Assembly (NCBI GenBank): GCA_003219395.1
Contig: QHOR01000224.1
Location: 1 to 6,238 of the forward strand
Direction: 5' to 3'
From: Verrucomicrobiota bacterium
GTDB taxonomy: Bacteria > Verrucomicrobiota > Verrucomicrobiia > Chthoniobacterales > UBA10450
DNA: 6,238 bases
In this document: piece after piece, positions 4,867 to 6,238 of the stretch
Layout of the letters: every line of letters starts with the position of its first letter
Numbering within the stretch: position 1 is the first letter of the stretch
The notes under the pieces: model-generated
Told to the model about the DNA's origin: nothing
Databases searched by the model: none
Seen by the model: the letters and a program-made list of their open reading frames with translations, nothing else
Made by a program: the position numbers and the translations under genes

Positions 4867-5835
4867 GTGAAAATCAGGAGGCAAATTCGATTCGACGCGC
4901 TCGTTGTTCTCGCGGCCATGGTCATTCAAATGTTCGTTGCCCACAAATCCGGAGGAGGCCTTGCTCCGAAAAGCTCCCAACATGCGTTTTATCGAACGGT
5001 TCAGGTTGACGGAGTTTCAATTTTTTACCGGGAAGCCGGACCGAAGGAAGCGCCGACGATTCTCTTGCTCCACGGATTTCCATCTTCATCCCGGATGTTT
5101 GAGCCTCTCTTCGCCAGGCTTTCGGCTCAATTTCACCTTGTCGCTCCGGATTACCCCGGCTTCGGACACAGCGACTGGCCGGAGCCGAAAAAATTCCCGT
5201 ACACCTTCGATCACATCGCCGACCTCATGAATCACTTCACCGAGGCGCTGAGAGTGTCGCGCTACACCCTTTACATGCAGGATTACGGAGGCCCCGTCGG
5301 TTTTCGCATGGCACTTGCACATCCTGAGCGCGTGGCAGCCCTCATAGTTCAAGACGCCGTCGCACATAACGAAGGACTCGGAGCAAATTGGAAGACGCGA
5401 CGCGAGTTCTGGAAGGACCGCGCGACCAACGAGAGCGCGCTTCGCATAAATCTCCTTTCGTTTGAGGTGACGCGGACCCGGCACGTTGGGAACGATCCTA
5501 ATGTAGATCGGTATGATCCTGATTTGTGGACAGACGAGTTCGCTTTTCTGAATCAACCAGGGCAAGTGCAGATTCAAAGCGATCTATTTTACGATTATCG
5601 CACGAATGTGGACGCCTATCCTAAGTGGCAGGCGTGGATGCGTGAAAAACAAACGCGTCTACTGGTGATCTGGGGCAAGTACGTCCTCTCCTTTGACTCC
5701 GGCGAGCCGGACCGCTATCGCAAGGACGTCCCGAACGCCGAGATTCACGTCCTCGACGCCGGCCATTTTGCGTTGGACACGGCCGCAGATGAAATTGCTC
5801 TGTTGGTCCGAGATTTTCTCGGTTCTTCACGTTGA
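4867..5835 (+). CDS. Alpha/beta-fold hydrolase, haloalkane dehalogenase/epoxide hydrolase-like, with N-terminal hydrophobic segment
   Basis: This 322-residue alpha/beta hydrolase has a nucleophile-elbow motif MQDYGGPVG with Asp139. An Asp nucleophile is characteristic of haloalkane dehalogenases and epoxide hydrolases rather than esterases. The oxyanion motif HGFP is at 69-72, APDYPGFGHSDWP lies at about 94-106, the cap region contains DLWTDEFAFLNQPGQVQIQSDLFYDYRTNV, and the catalytic His300 is in DAGHFALD. The segment after strand 7, usually WGKYDPSF in close relatives, reads WGKYVLSF, so Val273 occupies the usual catalytic-acid position; Asp277 is the nearest acidic residue. Residues 1-30 (MKIRRQIRF, then a run rich in Val, Leu, Ala and Met) look like a signal peptide or membrane anchor, without a clear cleavage site. 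The GTG at 4867 is the upstream-most sensible start; ATG 4918 or 4930 are alternatives. The cupin gene overlaps its stop codon. The natural substrate is unknown. Confidence 0.88.
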   Translation: MKIRRQIRFDALVVLAAMVIQMFVAHKSGGGLAPKSSQHAFYRTVQVDGVSIFYREAGPKEAPTILLLHGFPSSSRMFEPLFARLSAQFHLVAPDYPGFGHSDWPEPKKFPYTFDHIADLMNHFTEALRVSRYTLYMQDYGGPVGFRMALAHPERVAALIVQDAVAHNEGLGANWKTRREFWKDRATNESALRINLLSFEVTRTRHVGNDPNVDRYDPDLWTDEFAFLNQPGQVQIQSDLFYDYRTNVDAYPKWQAWMREKQTRLLVIWGKYVLSFDSGEPDRYRKDVPNAEIHVLDAGHFALDTAADEIALLVRDFLGSSR

Positions 5836-6238
5836 GTATTATTTTTAAGAAACCTACGGTGAAAGCGGTGGAAGGTTATTTTTTGATTAAACCGGACGAC
5901 CTCTTCTGGCGGCCATCCAACCTGATGCGAATTCCAAACGCTGATTATCTGGAGCGCACAGAAAGTGAGAATCTTAGCGCGCGCCTCTGGCGGTTGCCGC
6001 CCAAAAGCGCGAGTACCCTGCACAAGCACGTCCGACAGGAGGAGTTTTATTTCGTGCTGGAAAACGTAGGCCGAATGCGCGTGGGCGACGAAACATTGAC
6101 TGTGCCGAAATACGGCGGCGTCCTTGTCGGGCCGGATCAGTTGCGGCAGGTGTTCAACGACACTGACGTTGACGTGCTCTGGCTGATCGTGGGCGCACCG
6201 GAGGAAATGGAATTTCTTCAAGGCTCAAAATCCACCGG
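5832..6238 (+). CDS. Cupin domain-containing protein, partial (runs off the window)
   Basis: The frame is open from a TTG at 5832 to the end of the window, giving 135 codons of a cupin-fold protein. A leader with KPDDLFWRPSNLMRIPNADYLERT (about 21-44) precedes the beta-barrel. Cupin motif 1 is clear: PPKSASTLHKHVRQEEFYFVLENVGRMRVGDE, with metal-ligand candidates His64, His66 and Glu70 or Glu71. Motif 2 reads YGGVLVGPDQLRQVFND, so Arg stands where the last His ligand is usually found; metal binding may therefore be altered or absent. The barrel ends with DVDVLWLIVGAPEE. The TTG overlaps the hydrolase stop as TTGA, suggesting translational coupling; the GTG at 5859 is an alternative start. The function of such stand-alone small cupins cannot be deduced from the fold, and the C-terminus is missing. 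Confidence 0.85.
   Translation, partial: MSIIFKKPTVKAVEGYFLIKPDDLFWRPSNLMRIPNADYLERTESENLSARLWRLPPKSASTLHKHVRQEEFYFVLENVGRMRVGDETLTVPKYGGVLVGPDQLRQVFNDTDVDVLWLIVGAPEEMEFLQGSKST

Noticed and set aside
4719..4925. 68-codon - strand frame between the amylase and the hydrolase
   Set aside because: No family resemblance and no Shine-Dalgarno sequence; its start lies within the hydrolase coding sequence.

Overview
The window looks like chromosomal DNA of a free-living, probably soil-type bacterium of moderate GC content. Genes are well spaced and only the first complete gene has a clear Shine-Dalgarno sequence. That pattern fits phyla such as Verrucomicrobia or Acidobacteria, but the assignment is an impression from gene content, not a phylogenetic result. 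No RNA gene, CRISPR array or insertion sequence was seen.

Left part (1-3141, all + strand). The tail of a small membrane protein of the DoxX-like type (1-180) is followed by a four-gene run: an AhpD/carboxymuconolactone-decarboxylase-family protein (290-766), a YCII/DGPF-domain protein (799-1161), a DUF4256 protein (1250-1819), and a 411-residue ECF sigma factor with a C-terminal DUF6596/TPR extension, i.e. the ECF42 type (1906-3141). ECF42 factors are known to sit beside DGPF genes and to lack a classical anti-sigma factor. Just upstream of the first gene, TGTCGA (196-201) and CGTC (219-222), 17 nt apart, match the promoter signature reported for ECF42 targets. The simplest reading is a self-regulated ECF42 regulon in one transcription unit. 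Its unusual members are a DUF4256 protein and an AhpD-like protein whose usual active-site His is replaced by Gly-Cys.

Middle part (3142-4866). A convergent intergenic region with one weak hairpin leads to a GH13 alpha-amylase on the - strand (4609 down to 3342). It is broken by a frameshift near 3989. The nucleophile Asp lies in the upstream frame, and the acid/base Glu and transition-state Asp in the downstream frame, so neither half can be active alone. A 257-nt divergent intergenic region with no recognisable gene follows.

Right part (4867-6238, + strand). An alpha/beta-hydrolase of the haloalkane dehalogenase/epoxide hydrolase type has an Asp nucleophile, a hydrophobic N-terminal extension, and an apparent loss of the canonical catalytic acid (KYDPSF-type motif reads KYVLSF). 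It overlaps by four bases (TTGA) the start of a cupin-fold gene that runs off the window; the two are probably translationally coupled.

The most notable signals are the ECF42 operon with its matching promoter and altered AhpD-like enzyme, and the two neighbouring enzymes (amylase, hydrolase) that show damage or divergence at catalytic positions.
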